Shown: piece by piece, positions 7,801 to 16,000 of the stretch
How the letters are laid out: each line of letters opens with the position of its first letter
How positions within the stretch are numbered: the first letter of the stretch is position 1
Assembly (NCBI GenBank): GCA_009782495.1
Contig: WRIX01000003.1
Coordinates: forward strand, 1-49,671
DNA from: Treponema sp.
GTDB taxonomy: Bacteria; Spirochaetota; Spirochaetia; Treponematales; Breznakiellaceae
Length of the DNA: 49,671 bases
Direction: 5' to 3'
Notes under the pieces: model-generated
Told to the model about the DNA's origin: nothing
What the model saw: only the letters and a program-made list of their open reading frames with translations
Databases searched by the model: none
Position numbers and translations under genes: made by a program

Positions 7801-9868
7801 GGTTTGATGCGGTAAGCGGGAAGGCAGTAGGGGGTAAAACAACCGTAGGAGGAAGAACGGGGTTTTCAGCAGGTATTTTTGTAAGAAACCCTGCTGTCGT
7901 TGACATCCCAAGAACTATTTCAGAGTTTCCTTCCATACCTGCAATGCGGTACAGCCCTGTTGTATCCGGCTGTTCAAAAGCAAGTCCCAGAGAAAGACTT
8001 GCCTTTAGCCTGTCGTAGTTCCAGGAAGTCTTTGCGCTCAGGCCAACGGTGCCGGGACTGGTTGCCCCTTCTTCGGTATACGCTTCCTGCGAAATGTTCC
8101 AGCGCATACCCAGAGCTGCTTCGGCGCTAAAGGGGCTGTTTTCCGGTTTGTAGATAAGCCCCACTCCGGCGGCAAGGCTTCCCAGTCTGCGTTCTTCGCT
8201 TCGTTTTAAATAAGAGATACGTATAACTTCACTGAACCCAACAGGACTTGTCAGGGTAACATTTCCGCTTCCGGGATCGTAGTTTACCTGTGAATCGATA
8301 ATACCGGCACGGTAGACCATTACCGAGCCGGGTATTATGTCCGTTCCAATATAATAGGCTCCCGCTGCTCCATAGCTTGTAAAGCGCAGCCGTATATCTT
8401 CATTAAAAACCGGAGAACCGGGTAAATAAAGCTCAGGGTAATCGTCGGCTAAAGGCCAGCAGGAATAGGGCTCTCTTCTTGCACGTCCATAGTTTTGGTA
8501 AACAATTTCAAATATATTCCGGCCGGTATTGTCTCCGGCAAGGATATACATGGCGATATCCATAGAAAGCGTGTTGGCCGGCAGCACATCAAAATTGACT
8601 AGACGTTCTCCGCTGGAAAGACGGATCAGTGCCGCATCTTCGGTCGTATTTGAAGGCGACATATACCTGCTTTGCCGTTCAAATGGGGAAAAAGTTCCCG
8701 GTTCGTAGATAGGCAGGGCTGTAATACCATTAATAGTAATAGTATTCGGAACACCTGCGCCTCCGCCCGGTTGGGGGTAGGCTGACAGATCTATATCACT
8801 GCCAAAGTGTTCTTGTACTTTTCCGAGAAAACTGGACGTTGAGGTATAGGTACCCAGAGAATATCCGCCAACATAACTTACCGCTACCATCCCCTGCGGT
8901 TCTCTGACCAATTCAACCAAACCATCAAAACTGCTGACTGCAGCTTCACTGGGACCGGCTATTCTCCATCGCCGGCCTCCTCCTGACAGAGAACCGTCTT
9001 TATCTTCAAGGTAAACAACAGGAATGGAAGCTATATTATCATCGGGCAGGACAAATGATCGTCCGCGCAAAGGCTTGTCGGGTATGGTGGTGGAAAAACT
9101 CCGTTCACGATTGCCTACAAATGTTCTTTCTTCCCTGGCTGCTGCATCGTAACGTACCATTGTATGGAAGGTTAGTTCTTCGGAACCAAAACGTCCGTAT
9201 ACACCGAATGACGAGGTAGAGTCTCCTCCCAGATCCAGGTAAGAAAAAACCGGAAAGTCCAGACCTGTATTGCCTATGCCTACATACTGAATTGTTTCTC
9301 CGGGAAACCCCTGGTACCCTGCCCGGTAGGTGTTTAAATTGTAATCATCAATAAATGAAACTTCCAGAAACCATTTCTGCCATATCCACAGGGACAGTGT
9401 CAGGTCCGCTTCCTGGGTAAAAAGCAGGGGGGAATCTTTTGTTTCAGGAGCCGTGCCCATAGGTGAATTGGCAAGGCCCCAATTGACACTCAGGGAGCCT
9501 TTCCAGTAACCGTTTAAAAAAAGTGAAACATTGGTGTCCCAGATATTCATATTGATAAGCTGGGCGCTTGCTTCTTCCGCTATTTCCCTGCGGTGTTTTT
9601 CTGCGGCTGTTTCTGCGGTGTTCAGCGCTCTTTGAGTAGTCCGGTTAGGGGTAGCATCATCTGTTTGGCCGGAGGAATATTCATTCTCTTGCGGAGCAAT
9701 CAGAGCTTCTGAATGGGTTAAGTTTCTTTCTCCGTCAGGTTCGGAAGTCAGTTCCTGGGCGCCTGCGATAAACAGTGTTCCCAGAAAAACCACTGTCAGA
9801 GTTATCCTTTTTTTCAAGGCCGGTTTTGTGCTAAAGCGCTTTATGCTTCGCAAAACCACGTTTTGCAT
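4880..9868 (-). CDS. very large putative outer-membrane beta-barrel protein
   Basis: The 1662-residue protein starts with a signal peptide (basic start, TLTVVFLGTLFIAGAQ, cleavage near residue 38). It ends in a beta-rich stretch closing with SISF, the aromatic end typical of outer-membrane barrels, so it is most likely exported to the outer membrane. It is rich in Ser, Gly, Asn and aromatic residues and shows many alternating strand patterns. Near residues 520-570, PGSVMVYRAG, an ordered strand pair and IRISYLKRSEER resemble short segments of SprA-type giant barrels, a weak likeness from memory. Residues about 940-1090 look like a jelly-roll domain (LSDYRVLSFYLKGP, SIDEICLED). The remaining C-terminal part looks like barrel strands. 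The function is not known. It is divergent from ylxP with only 21 bp between the starts. Confidence 0.75.
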   Translation of the reverse strand: MQNVVLRSIKRFSTKPALKKRITLTVVFLGTLFIAGAQELTSEPDGERNLTHSEALIAPQENEYSSGQTDDATPNRTTQRALNTAETAAEKHRREIAEEASAQLINMNIWDTNVSLFLNGYWKGSLSVNWGLANSPMGTAPETKDSPLLFTQEADLTLSLWIWQKWFLEVSFIDDYNLNTYRAGYQGFPGETIQYVGIGNTGLDFPVFSYLDLGGDSTSSFGVYGRFGSEELTFHTMVRYDAAAREERTFVGNRERSFSTTIPDKPLRGRSFVLPDDNIASIPVVYLEDKDGSLSGGGRRWRIAGPSEAAVSSFDGLVELVREPQGMVAVSYVGGYSLGTYTSTSSFLGKVQEHFGSDIDLSAYPQPGGGAGVPNTITINGITALPIYEPGTFSPFERQSRYMSPSNTTEDAALIRLSSGERLVNFDVLPANTLSMDIAMYILAGDNTGRNIFEIVYQNYGRARREPYSCWPLADDYPELYLPGSPVFNEDIRLRFTSYGAAGAYYIGTDIIPGSVMVYRAGIIDSQVNYDPGSGNVTLTSPVGFSEVIRISYLKRSEERRLGSLAAGVGLIYKPENSPFSAEAALGMRWNISQEAYTEEGATSPGTVGLSAKTSWNYDRLKASLSLGLAFEQPDTTGLYRIAGMEGNSEIVLGMSTTAGFLTKIPAENPVLPPTVVLPPTAFPLTASNRASLVYRNYRQSNFLGSVELKSIEWSAPVISGLEGPYPANESPVGDVYVAEFELTGSQSWTGFQAPLGRDGDLLEQAREIVIPLRFYDFSTNSPDILVVAQFGVFPDEDSNSTENPGLMIEAPIFYNTGPGWTLPGGLIGMPDPSNGNSIAITLTDDMRRKLQSANHMRILIINTGSSSFSGRVLVAKPYILGAGWRAITLEAGIIKAAQDTVVAGVSVTERTDSSLQTGRISRLHESGVNHVLKVEWNGMESAGTDGRTSTIPLSDYRVLSFYLKGPVEETTPSGNPGFHFLVSQGPNTNPALEVIIEDTSCLSAAWNTVEINYRDKKVLVNGQSVSASVNYNPGALRQNQGNGDFVGDGQSHYIAAYIVNNAGVNSDGTFSIDEICLEDPSPSYRLNSGATLDWRHPDALVSIGDTKVVSGAVVNTAFESAVVGNPFENSEETFAGFQSRSRGELTVLDTRLSGNLNFTVSNDIKYWSAGHGINRSFGPLSITENYNTAPPPNDETMNHLLSFRLNTPVYGNFSSSINYQYRRLMRQWTASTGMQSEKNGRPGFSLEGNINYLEKTEKVRDWMPNYAETWAQSWTAMVPDSGSGSAESPIQNRDMRGRVNFNLDYSPVGAELSFEGNSAASIPFEYTRSGSIARIEAPFGLGRIKGRLRSQRNISQTLNVAGVTLGDDLVHYGQGFSETSRLWQTVPLYALFDPRLNSSMENSRSNFISSGFRPENIRFHELLALNLVFPERYDVYSLIVPVSHFTQFDRTMEQRMDTLLDVFTISSGFGFSSINLFGAMGTKPVFNFYRNDELRHSITGIVSFPRNEDPLWRVQAEQNLRLFGFNGAELDLKNTYTIIHSIRTGWIDSFMLLWTVPRENTLLSSLYNSGMKRLIGKDNFPSLSELASSEHERLIRESLELVLDYSDEYGAFSLFLGHESVVRIIGRLTLTGFAKLGIQRNERYDTTSLLLSFGTTLSISF

Positions 9869-9889
9869 CTATAATTATTATCGGGGAAT

Positions 9890-10177
9890 ATGATTATATC
9901 CATGATTCAGCTTATTTTTGAAATTCCCGAAGCGGTAAGCCTCAAAGATAAGCGGCGAATAGTAAAATCCTTAATCGAAAGGTTAAAAAACCGGTTTCAC
10001 CTGAGCGCTGCCGAGGTGGATCTGCAGGATTCCCTTTCTTTTGCACATATTGGAGGAGCTTTTGTGTCAAATTCCAGTGTATTTGGCGAATCGGTCTTGA
10101 ACAAAGCACTAAAAATGATTGAAAATGAAATAGGGCTTCGTATTCAGGATGTAAAAATCCATTCAGAGGAGTTTTAA
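9890..10177 (+). CDS. ylxP: YlxP-like DUF503 protein
   Basis: The 95-residue product matches the DUF503/YlxP family in length and pattern: MIQLIFEIPEAVSLKDKRRI at the start, then LIERLKNRFHLSAAEVD and a last strand VKIHSEEF. YlxP proteins are small ferredoxin-fold proteins, often encoded near infB and rbfA and thought to act in ribosome-related processes; the molecular role is unsettled. GGGGA lies about 5 nt before the ATG. A TATAAT at 9870-9875 sits in the short divergent gap. The lipoprotein gene follows after 3 bp, so this looks like the first gene of a tight operon running at least to 12689. Confidence 0.85.
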   Translation: MIISMIQLIFEIPEAVSLKDKRRIVKSLIERLKNRFHLSAAEVDLQDSLSFAHIGGAFVSNSSVFGESVLNKALKMIENEIGLRIQDVKIHSEEF

Positions 10178-10180
10178 TAT

Positions 10181-10837
10181 ATGTCAGGAAACAATAAGAG
10201 ATATGGTGGATTCACACTGTATATTCTGACGCTTATTCCTGTTTTTTTGGTTTCTTGTATCGGGGCTTCTTCGCAGATTAAAATTAATGGCGATGGGTCG
10301 GGTACCATTTCTCAGGAATACCGGATTTCCCTTGAATTGTACAACATGGGAAAAACCGAAGGAAATGAAGGAATGCTTCCGCTGCCGGCAGGAAAGGAAG
10401 ACCTGGAACGGACTGTTGCCCGGATTCCGGGACTTCGCATGGTATCCTTCTCGTCACGGCAGGACGAAAAAGATTTGATCGTTAATGCAGATTTTGCCTT
10501 TGATTCACCGGAAGCTCTGGCGGCATTAATGGAAAACGGGGATCAGCAGTTTCAGGTTGATTTAAAAGGCAAAAAAATAACCCTGCGCTTTCCTGCCGGA
10601 GAAAACAGCGAGCCTGCATTCAAAGAAATGATTGAATCAGCTTTTCTTGGTTATAATTTTTCTTTTTCTTTATCGGTTCCGGGACCGGCAAAAACCGCAT
10701 GGTTTGACGGCAACGGAAAAAGCGTTCAGCGGTATCCGGGAACTTGTTCCGTACGGAATAATACGGTGGATTATACCGTGTCAATGGGGGATCTTGTTTA
10801 TCTTGACGCCCCTCTGGACTTGGAAATCGGTTGGTAA
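10181..10837 (+). CDS. lipoprotein of unknown function
   Basis: The 218-residue product has an N-terminal hydrophobic segment and the lipobox FLVSC (Cys near residue 26), so it is a predicted lipoprotein. The mature part has the strand-rich pattern KINGDGSGTISQEYRISLEL and, near the end, SMGDLVYLDAPLDLEIGW. It recalls LppM-type lipid-binding beta domains, but I cannot confirm this by eye. AGGAG at 10167-10171 gives a good ribosome binding site 9 nt before the ATG. Its stop codon overlaps the next start (TAATG), which implies translational coupling. Confidence 0.8.
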   Translation: MSGNNKRYGGFTLYILTLIPVFLVSCIGASSQIKINGDGSGTISQEYRISLELYNMGKTEGNEGMLPLPAGKEDLERTVARIPGLRMVSFSSRQDEKDLIVNADFAFDSPEALAALMENGDQQFQVDLKGKKITLRFPAGENSEPAFKEMIESAFLGYNFSFSLSVPGPAKTAWFDGNGKSVQRYPGTCSVRNNTVDYTVSMGDLVYLDAPLDLEIGW

Positions 10838-12012
10838 TGGCAGCAAACGAACGGAAACAGTTAATATCACTTCCCCTTAAATTTGTTTTTACGGAAGCCG
10901 GATCTTCCGCAATGTTCCGCCAAAATGTAAAAATAAACCGCCTTAAAATGGGAGATCAGACAGAAGATTACGGAGTGTTTCTGGATAAAATTACTGCGGA
11001 TTTTCTCCAGCGCATGGTAATGATGAACTATATCTCCAAAATCGAAGTTTCCGGAGTTGAGCCTGTAGAAAACCGGACAGATATTATTGAACTTTCAAAA
11101 CTCATTGTATTCAGTATATTATTCCGCAATTTTGCAGAGACATCTCTGGAACAACTCCTGTCGTCGGAGTCGCTGAAACAGTGGAACCGTCAGAATCCTT
11201 CTATGGTTATTGATGAAAAAACCCAGTTTAAAGAAGGGATGCTCCAGTCATTTATAGAGCGCCATACGGAGGAATTAACGGAAATCCAGACGGAACTGCT
11301 GGATCCGATATTAAAAAATATTGAAAACGATACTTCCCTTGAACAGGACGAAAAGAAAAATCGCCTGGAAATATTGCAAAGTATGGTTTCTTCGATTTAC
11401 CCGCTGGCATGGTTTATTATACTAAAATTTAATAAAACCCGTGATTTTTTAGCATTGCTCAGACCGGTACGGCTTTGTTTGGTTGAATTCCTTAAGAAAA
11501 CAAACATTGCCGAATATTCTTCTTTAATGCTTATGGAATTGGCTTCCAATATTGCAAACCTGAATATCCAGAAAGAAGCAAAGCGGCTGTACGGGAACGA
11601 GAATCTTGATGTAAAACATGTGATTCGGGATCCGCAATTAAGGCTCCCCGTTATTGATTCTTTGCGGAAAAAAAACAACCTGCTTACATTTTCCTGGAAG
11701 CTGGGGGGAATAAGTTCGGCTATGGGAACCAGAGGAAAATTCCAGGTGGTGCTTTACGATCAGGATATAAATTTTACCGCAACACGGGAAAGCATGGCTC
11801 AGACAAAAAATGTTGATGCAAGACGATTTAATCTTTCGGAATTCTACAAAAAACTGAACAAAAGCGGGAATGATCTGGATCTTGGAATGTTTTATCTTTC
11901 GTTCCTGGACGAGGCATGCAGCAATATGGGAATCCGGTTTGAATCCATGGTAAATCAAACACAGTCTTCCGGTATGGGTCAAACTATCACCACGCTTACT
12001 TTTATTCTTTAG
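10837..12012 (+). CDS. conserved spirochaetal-type protein of unknown function
   Basis: This 391-residue soluble protein has no signal peptide or membrane helix. I chose the ATG at 10837, which overlaps the upstream stop as TAATG; an in-frame TTG lies at 10831. The N-terminal 200 residues are helical and charged. The C-terminal part has an LMELASNIANLN segment near residue 232, then strands, and ends in MGQTITTLTFIL. This order recalls the N-box and last strand of a GHKL-type ATPase fold, but the glycine-rich ATP-lid boxes are not evident, so the likeness is only suggestive. It lies between two lipoprotein genes in one operon. Confidence 0.75.
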   Translation: MAANERKQLISLPLKFVFTEAGSSAMFRQNVKINRLKMGDQTEDYGVFLDKITADFLQRMVMMNYISKIEVSGVEPVENRTDIIELSKLIVFSILFRNFAETSLEQLLSSESLKQWNRQNPSMVIDEKTQFKEGMLQSFIERHTEELTEIQTELLDPILKNIENDTSLEQDEKKNRLEILQSMVSSIYPLAWFIILKFNKTRDFLALLRPVRLCLVEFLKKTNIAEYSSLMLMELASNIANLNIQKEAKRLYGNENLDVKHVIRDPQLRLPVIDSLRKKNNLLTFSWKLGGISSAMGTRGKFQVVLYDQDINFTATRESMAQTKNVDARRFNLSEFYKKLNKSGNDLDLGMFYLSFLDEACSNMGIRFESMVNQTQSSGMGQTITTLTFIL

Positions 12013-12020
12013 GTACAGCC

Positions 12021-12689
12021 ATGCTGTTTTTTAGGCTGAAAACAGTCAGTTTTTGTTTTATACCTCTTTTTTTGATACTCTGTTTTTTTTCCTGTTCTCA
12101 GGCCGCTCCGGAAATCGTTCACGGTTCATTGGAACTTGTTTATTACGAAAACGGCGGGAGACCGGCGGAACGGTTTACTTTTTTCATCTTGCCTCATGAT
12201 AATGACGGAATAGAAGACCTGGAAGATCTATGGCTGTATCACGATTGGGAAGGCCTTTCATGGCATTTAACCGGCAAAGATTGGGTTAAGGAAACTGCAG
12301 GTAATGATACCTGGATTGGAAGCAGGACTATTGCAATGGAAGACTCCTCCAGCCTTCCAAGAGGGCAGTTCAGGGCTGTTCTGACCGACAAAGGCGGAAA
12401 CCGTGCAGAACGGCTGTTTAGTTTTGATACTCCTCAGGAAAGTGAACGGCTTTTTCCCCGTCTTACCATAACCGGAGACCGGTACAGTATAGACTCGCGG
12501 TTTCCCGAACAAAACCTGCTTGTATATGACAATGCGGGGAATTATCTTGTTACCGTAATACCGCTTTCTCAGGAAGGAAATCTTTCTGCCCTGGGACTTC
12601 CTTCTCAGGCAACATCATTGGCCCTTTGGGCAAGGGATCCCGCCCGTTCTGTTTCTGCATTTACCGACATTGTTCCGCTGCGTGATTAA
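12021..12689 (+). CDS. lipoprotein of unknown function
   Basis: The 222-residue product begins with a hydrophobic segment ending in a CFFSC lipobox (Cys near residue 25), which predicts lipid attachment. The mature part is strand-rich (GSLELVYYENGGRPAERFTF) and contains LPRGQFRAVLTDKGGNRAER, a pattern like an immunoglobulin-type domain, and it ends without a membrane segment. AGG in TTTAGGTACAGCC lies about 7 nt before the ATG. It starts 8 bp after the previous gene and is followed by trmB after 24 bp, so it is probably in the same transcript. No function can be assigned. Confidence 0.78.
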   Translation: MLFFRLKTVSFCFIPLFLILCFFSCSQAAPEIVHGSLELVYYENGGRPAERFTFFILPHDNDGIEDLEDLWLYHDWEGLSWHLTGKDWVKETAGNDTWIGSRTIAMEDSSSLPRGQFRAVLTDKGGNRAERLFSFDTPQESERLFPRLTITGDRYSIDSRFPEQNLLVYDNAGNYLVTVIPLSQEGNLSALGLPSQATSLALWARDPARSVSAFTDIVPLRD

Positions 12690-12713
12690 TCTGCATTCCG
12701 GTGAATAGGGTAC

Positions 12714-13391
12714 ATGACAAATACCAGGCAAATCAAAAGTTTTGTTCTTCGGTCGGGCAGGATGAGCCAGGCTCAGGAAAAATCCTACAAAACAGGCGGA
12801 CAATACCTTGTTCCCTTTTCTGATAACATTACCGAATTTGCCGGATTTTTCGGCAATGATCATCCTTTAACGGTGGAAATAGGTTTTGGAATGGGAAAGG
12901 CAACTGCGGATATTGCGGAAGCCAATACCGGCAATAACTATTTGGGAATTGAGGTTTTTCGGGCAGGGATTGGAAAGCTGCTCTGGGAAATAGAACAGCG
13001 TTCCCTTTCCAATGTCCGGATCGTTGAACACGATGCGGTTGACGTAATCGGAAAAATGATCAGGCCGTTTTCCGTATCGGCATTTCATATTTTCTTTCCC
13101 GATCCATGGCCCAAAAAACGTCACCATAAGCGAAGACTGGTGCAAAAACCTTTCGCGGAACTTCTTGTTTCACGGCTTATATCAGGGGGGTATATTTACA
13201 TGGTAAGCGATTGCGAAGACTATGCAGAGGATACACTGGCGCTGTTTTCTTCAATGCCGGAACTTTATAATCCCAACGGAGAATTTTTTGCCAAGGGTAT
13301 TTCCTGGCGTCCCATGACCAAATTCGAAAAAAAAGGTATTGATAAAAATCACCCAATAAAGGAAATTTATCTGGTTAAGCAAAATGCCTGA
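12714..13391 (+). CDS. trmB: tRNA (guanine-N7-)-methyltransferase
   Basis: TrmB makes 7-methylguanosine at position 46 of the tRNA variable loop, using S-adenosylmethionine. The 225-residue product has the SAM-binding motif TVEIGFGMGKATADIAEAN (about residues 56-74) and the family signature FPDPWPKKRHHKRRLV (about 130-145), whose Asp and basic residues serve catalysis and tRNA binding. Length matches the family. It is cytoplasmic. It follows the lipoprotein gene after 24 bp and precedes ligA by 33 bp on the same strand. Confidence 0.95.
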   Translation: MTNTRQIKSFVLRSGRMSQAQEKSYKTGGQYLVPFSDNITEFAGFFGNDHPLTVEIGFGMGKATADIAEANTGNNYLGIEVFRAGIGKLLWEIEQRSLSNVRIVEHDAVDVIGKMIRPFSVSAFHIFFPDPWPKKRHHKRRLVQKPFAELLVSRLISGGYIYMVSDCEDYAEDTLALFSSMPELYNPNGEFFAKGISWRPMTKFEKKGIDKNHPIKEIYLVKQNA

Positions 13392-13424
13392 AAATAATTT
13401 TCAGAGCCGGGGGAGTCAGTTGTT

Positions 13425-15377
13425 ATGAAACAAAGCGCCGAACGTATAAAAGCCCTGGAAAGACTTATTACAGAATACCAGCGCTCTTACTATAACGGCG
13501 AAGCTGAAATTTCTGATGTTGAGTTTGACCTTCTTTGGGATGAATTAAAATCACTTGATCCAAAGAACCCTGTCTTTGCCAAAGTAGGAAAGGACAGCGC
13601 CGACGGTTTTCCCAAGACTAAACATCTAATTCCTATGGGCAGTCAGGAAAAAGCTGCCAATCCGGAAGAATTCAGCTTATGGGCCGAAAAAATCGGTAAG
13701 AACCGGGATTTCGGCGGGTTTTTGGTTCAGTATAAACTGGACGGTGCGAGTCTGGAACTCCAGTACGAAAAGGGTGCGCTTGCAAAAGCGGTTACACGCG
13801 GAGACGGAACCACAGGCGATGAGATAACTGCTAACGCCCGGCTGATGCAGGGATTAGTACCTGTTTTAAAAACATCTTTTTCCGGGGGTATCCGGGGTGA
13901 AGTAATAATGACCCGCGATGTTTGGCGGAAAAAATATTCGGATAAGGCAAATTGCCGCAACGCAGCCAACGGCTTAATGCGCCGTAAAGACGGCAATGGC
14001 TGTAAAGATCTTACCCTGATTACCTACGATGTTTCTGCAGCCGGGGACGATAATTTTTTTAAGGATGAAAGCGAAAAAATCAGATGGCTGCAATACAATG
14101 GCTTTGATGTTACCGAATCCAAAGAATTTCCTGACGTTCCGTCTATAATTGCATACCGGGAAGAAATAGCTGGTATAAGAGAAAAGCTTTCTTTTGATAT
14201 AGACGGCCTTGTAGTTAAAGATAAGACTACCGATCCCGCAGACCTCCGTCGTGCCCGCCCTGAACGGCAGATTGCCTTTAAATTTGAACTGACAACGGCA
14301 TTCAGCATACTCAGGGAAGTGGAATGGAGTGAATCAGGCGCCACCTATACACCTATCGGTATAATTGATCCGGTCAGGCTGGCCGGGACAACAGTTCAGC
14401 GTGCAAACCTTAATAACCCGGACATGATCAGGGCAATGGGACTGCAGATAGGCTCTGCCGTTTCAGTTGTTAAACGCGGAGAGATCATACCAAAAATAGA
14501 AGGGCTTGCGCCTCCCGAAGCGCTGGAGACAGGAAAGCTCAGCGAAATTGAATTTCCCGATATCTGCAGGAGCTGCGGTACGGCGCTTCAGGACGAAGGA
14601 ACCAGACTTTTTTGCCCCAACGCAGATTGTCCCAAGCGGCTTCATCACAGGCTGGAAAAGTGGGTTTCCGTCCTCGACATCCGTGAGCTGGGAGAAAAAC
14701 TGTTACTGCAGTTATTTGATTCACTAAGGGTCAGGAATATTTCCGATCTCTATACATTAACGGCCGAAGAACTTTCCGGATACGAACGTATGGGTGAAGC
14801 CTCTGCCGCCAAAGTGATTCGTAATATCAGAGCAAAACGGGAACTTCCTCTGCAGGTCTTTACGGCAGGACTCGATCTGGAAGGAGTAGGGGAGCTGATC
14901 ATGGAAAGGGCTGTATCTGCCGGGTACAATACCCTTGACAAACTAAAGAACGCCGAAGAACAGGAATTGTCAAAAATCTGGGGTATCGGAGAAATTACCG
15001 CAAAAACAATAGTCAGCGGTATAGCAGAACTCGCTCCGGAAATCCAAAAGATCCTTGGCGCAGGAATTATCAGTATAGCTACGCCCAAAAGTGAAGAAGA
15101 ACAACCGCTAAGAGGTATTTCTTTCTGCTTTACCGGAGAATTAAAAACAATAAAACGCAGTACTGCAGAAGAAACGGTAAAGACATTGGGCGGTTCTGTT
15201 AAATCGTCTGTGGTAAAGGATCTTTCTTACCTTGTAACCAATGATACAGAATCGGGGTCGGCAAAAAACAAAAAAGCGGGCGAAATGGGAATAGCCATTA
15301 TTGATGAACAGGCTTTTCTTGCAATGGTAAAAAAACCGGAACAGCCTAAAAAACCGCTGCAGGGGGATTTGTTTTAA
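13425..15377 (+). CDS. ligA: NAD-dependent DNA ligase
   Basis: LigA seals nicks in DNA using NAD. The 650-residue product shows the family layout: the Ia domain at the start, HLIPMGSQEKAANPEEF near 67-83, and catalytic Lys104 in KLDGAS. FDIDGLVVKDK and RQIAFKFE carry further active-site lysines. An OB fold, a four-cysteine zinc finger (CRSCGTALQDEGTRLFCPNADC), HhH repeats and a C-terminal BRCT domain (about 565-640) follow. The hallmark NPRNAAAGSLRQ is changed to NCRNAANGLMRR, although both arginines of the motif are kept. The protein ends in QGDLF, which matches the sliding-clamp-binding consensus. GGGGGAG before the ATG is the ribosome binding site. Its stop overlaps the convergent gene by 4 bp. 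Confidence 0.95.
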   Translation: MKQSAERIKALERLITEYQRSYYNGEAEISDVEFDLLWDELKSLDPKNPVFAKVGKDSADGFPKTKHLIPMGSQEKAANPEEFSLWAEKIGKNRDFGGFLVQYKLDGASLELQYEKGALAKAVTRGDGTTGDEITANARLMQGLVPVLKTSFSGGIRGEVIMTRDVWRKKYSDKANCRNAANGLMRRKDGNGCKDLTLITYDVSAAGDDNFFKDESEKIRWLQYNGFDVTESKEFPDVPSIIAYREEIAGIREKLSFDIDGLVVKDKTTDPADLRRARPERQIAFKFELTTAFSILREVEWSESGATYTPIGIIDPVRLAGTTVQRANLNNPDMIRAMGLQIGSAVSVVKRGEIIPKIEGLAPPEALETGKLSEIEFPDICRSCGTALQDEGTRLFCPNADCPKRLHHRLEKWVSVLDIRELGEKLLLQLFDSLRVRNISDLYTLTAEELSGYERMGEASAAKVIRNIRAKRELPLQVFTAGLDLEGVGELIMERAVSAGYNTLDKLKNAEEQELSKIWGIGEITAKTIVSGIAELAPEIQKILGAGIISIATPKSEEEQPLRGISFCFTGELKTIKRSTAEETVKTLGGSVKSSVVKDLSYLVTNDTESGSAKNKKAGEMGIAIIDEQAFLAMVKKPEQPKKPLQGDLF

Positions 15378-16000
15378 TCGTTCGGTCCTTCCATTGCCTG
15401 GAATTGCTCGCGGACTGTATAAAGCATGGCCAATTCCCGATCGATGGTTTTGCCGTAATTCAATGTGCCCAAGTCAATAATCCTGTATGCTTCATCTTCC
15501 CAGAATTGCACATTGCCAAGTCTCATAAAGCGGAACCGTTTTTCCCGGACTTTTTCCGCCCAGGATAATGTTTCTTTCCAATAGTACTTTGCAATTTCAA
15601 AATATTTTTCTGCAATATCAAGACTTTTCAGGTTTTCTTCTTTCCAGGGAGCATTGTAAAAATAGGCATGACGTTTGTTGAATTTATTGGCCAAGTACAG
15701 GTATTGTTCAATCATTTTCAGGTTAAGATGCATCATAAACAGATAGCAATACTTTTCGTACTGTTCTCCTGTTTCAATCCGGGCCAGAGCGTAGAGTGGG
15801 TTGCAAAAGTCGGCCTTAAGAGCCATTTCAAGCCAGAAAATATTTTCCATAGTATCGTCGGGATATTGCTGGTGATGTACATGGTACAGTTTATAGTACT
15901 GTTCCTTGTACATAATTATGTAGGCTCCGGCTTCCGGCGGGATAAACAAATTAACTGATGTAACGAGCAACAACACAATAACAAAGACGCTTTTGGGCAT
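15374..16000 (-). CDS. small secreted protein of unknown function, coupled to tmk
   Basis: The 208-residue product begins with a signal-peptide-like segment (MPKSVFVIVLLLVTSVNLF, possible cleavage after PEAGA near residue 26). The mature part is helical and rich in Tyr, Trp, Lys and Glu (EQYYKLYHVHHQQYPDD, FEIAKYYWKETLSWAEKVRE), as in TPR-like helical bundles. Its ATG overlaps the tmk stop by one base (TAATG), so translation is coupled. I recall a hypothetical gene beside tmk in T. pallidum, which would make this a conserved treponemal pair. No function can be given. Confidence 0.8.
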   Translation of the reverse strand: MPKSVFVIVLLLVTSVNLFIPPEAGAYIIMYKEQYYKLYHVHHQQYPDDTMENIFWLEMALKADFCNPLYALARIETGEQYEKYCYLFMMHLNLKMIEQYLYLANKFNKRHAYFYNAPWKEENLKSLDIAEKYFEIAKYYWKETLSWAEKVREKRFRFMRLGNVQFWEDEAYRIIDLGTLNYGKTIDRELAMLYTVREQFQAMEGPND

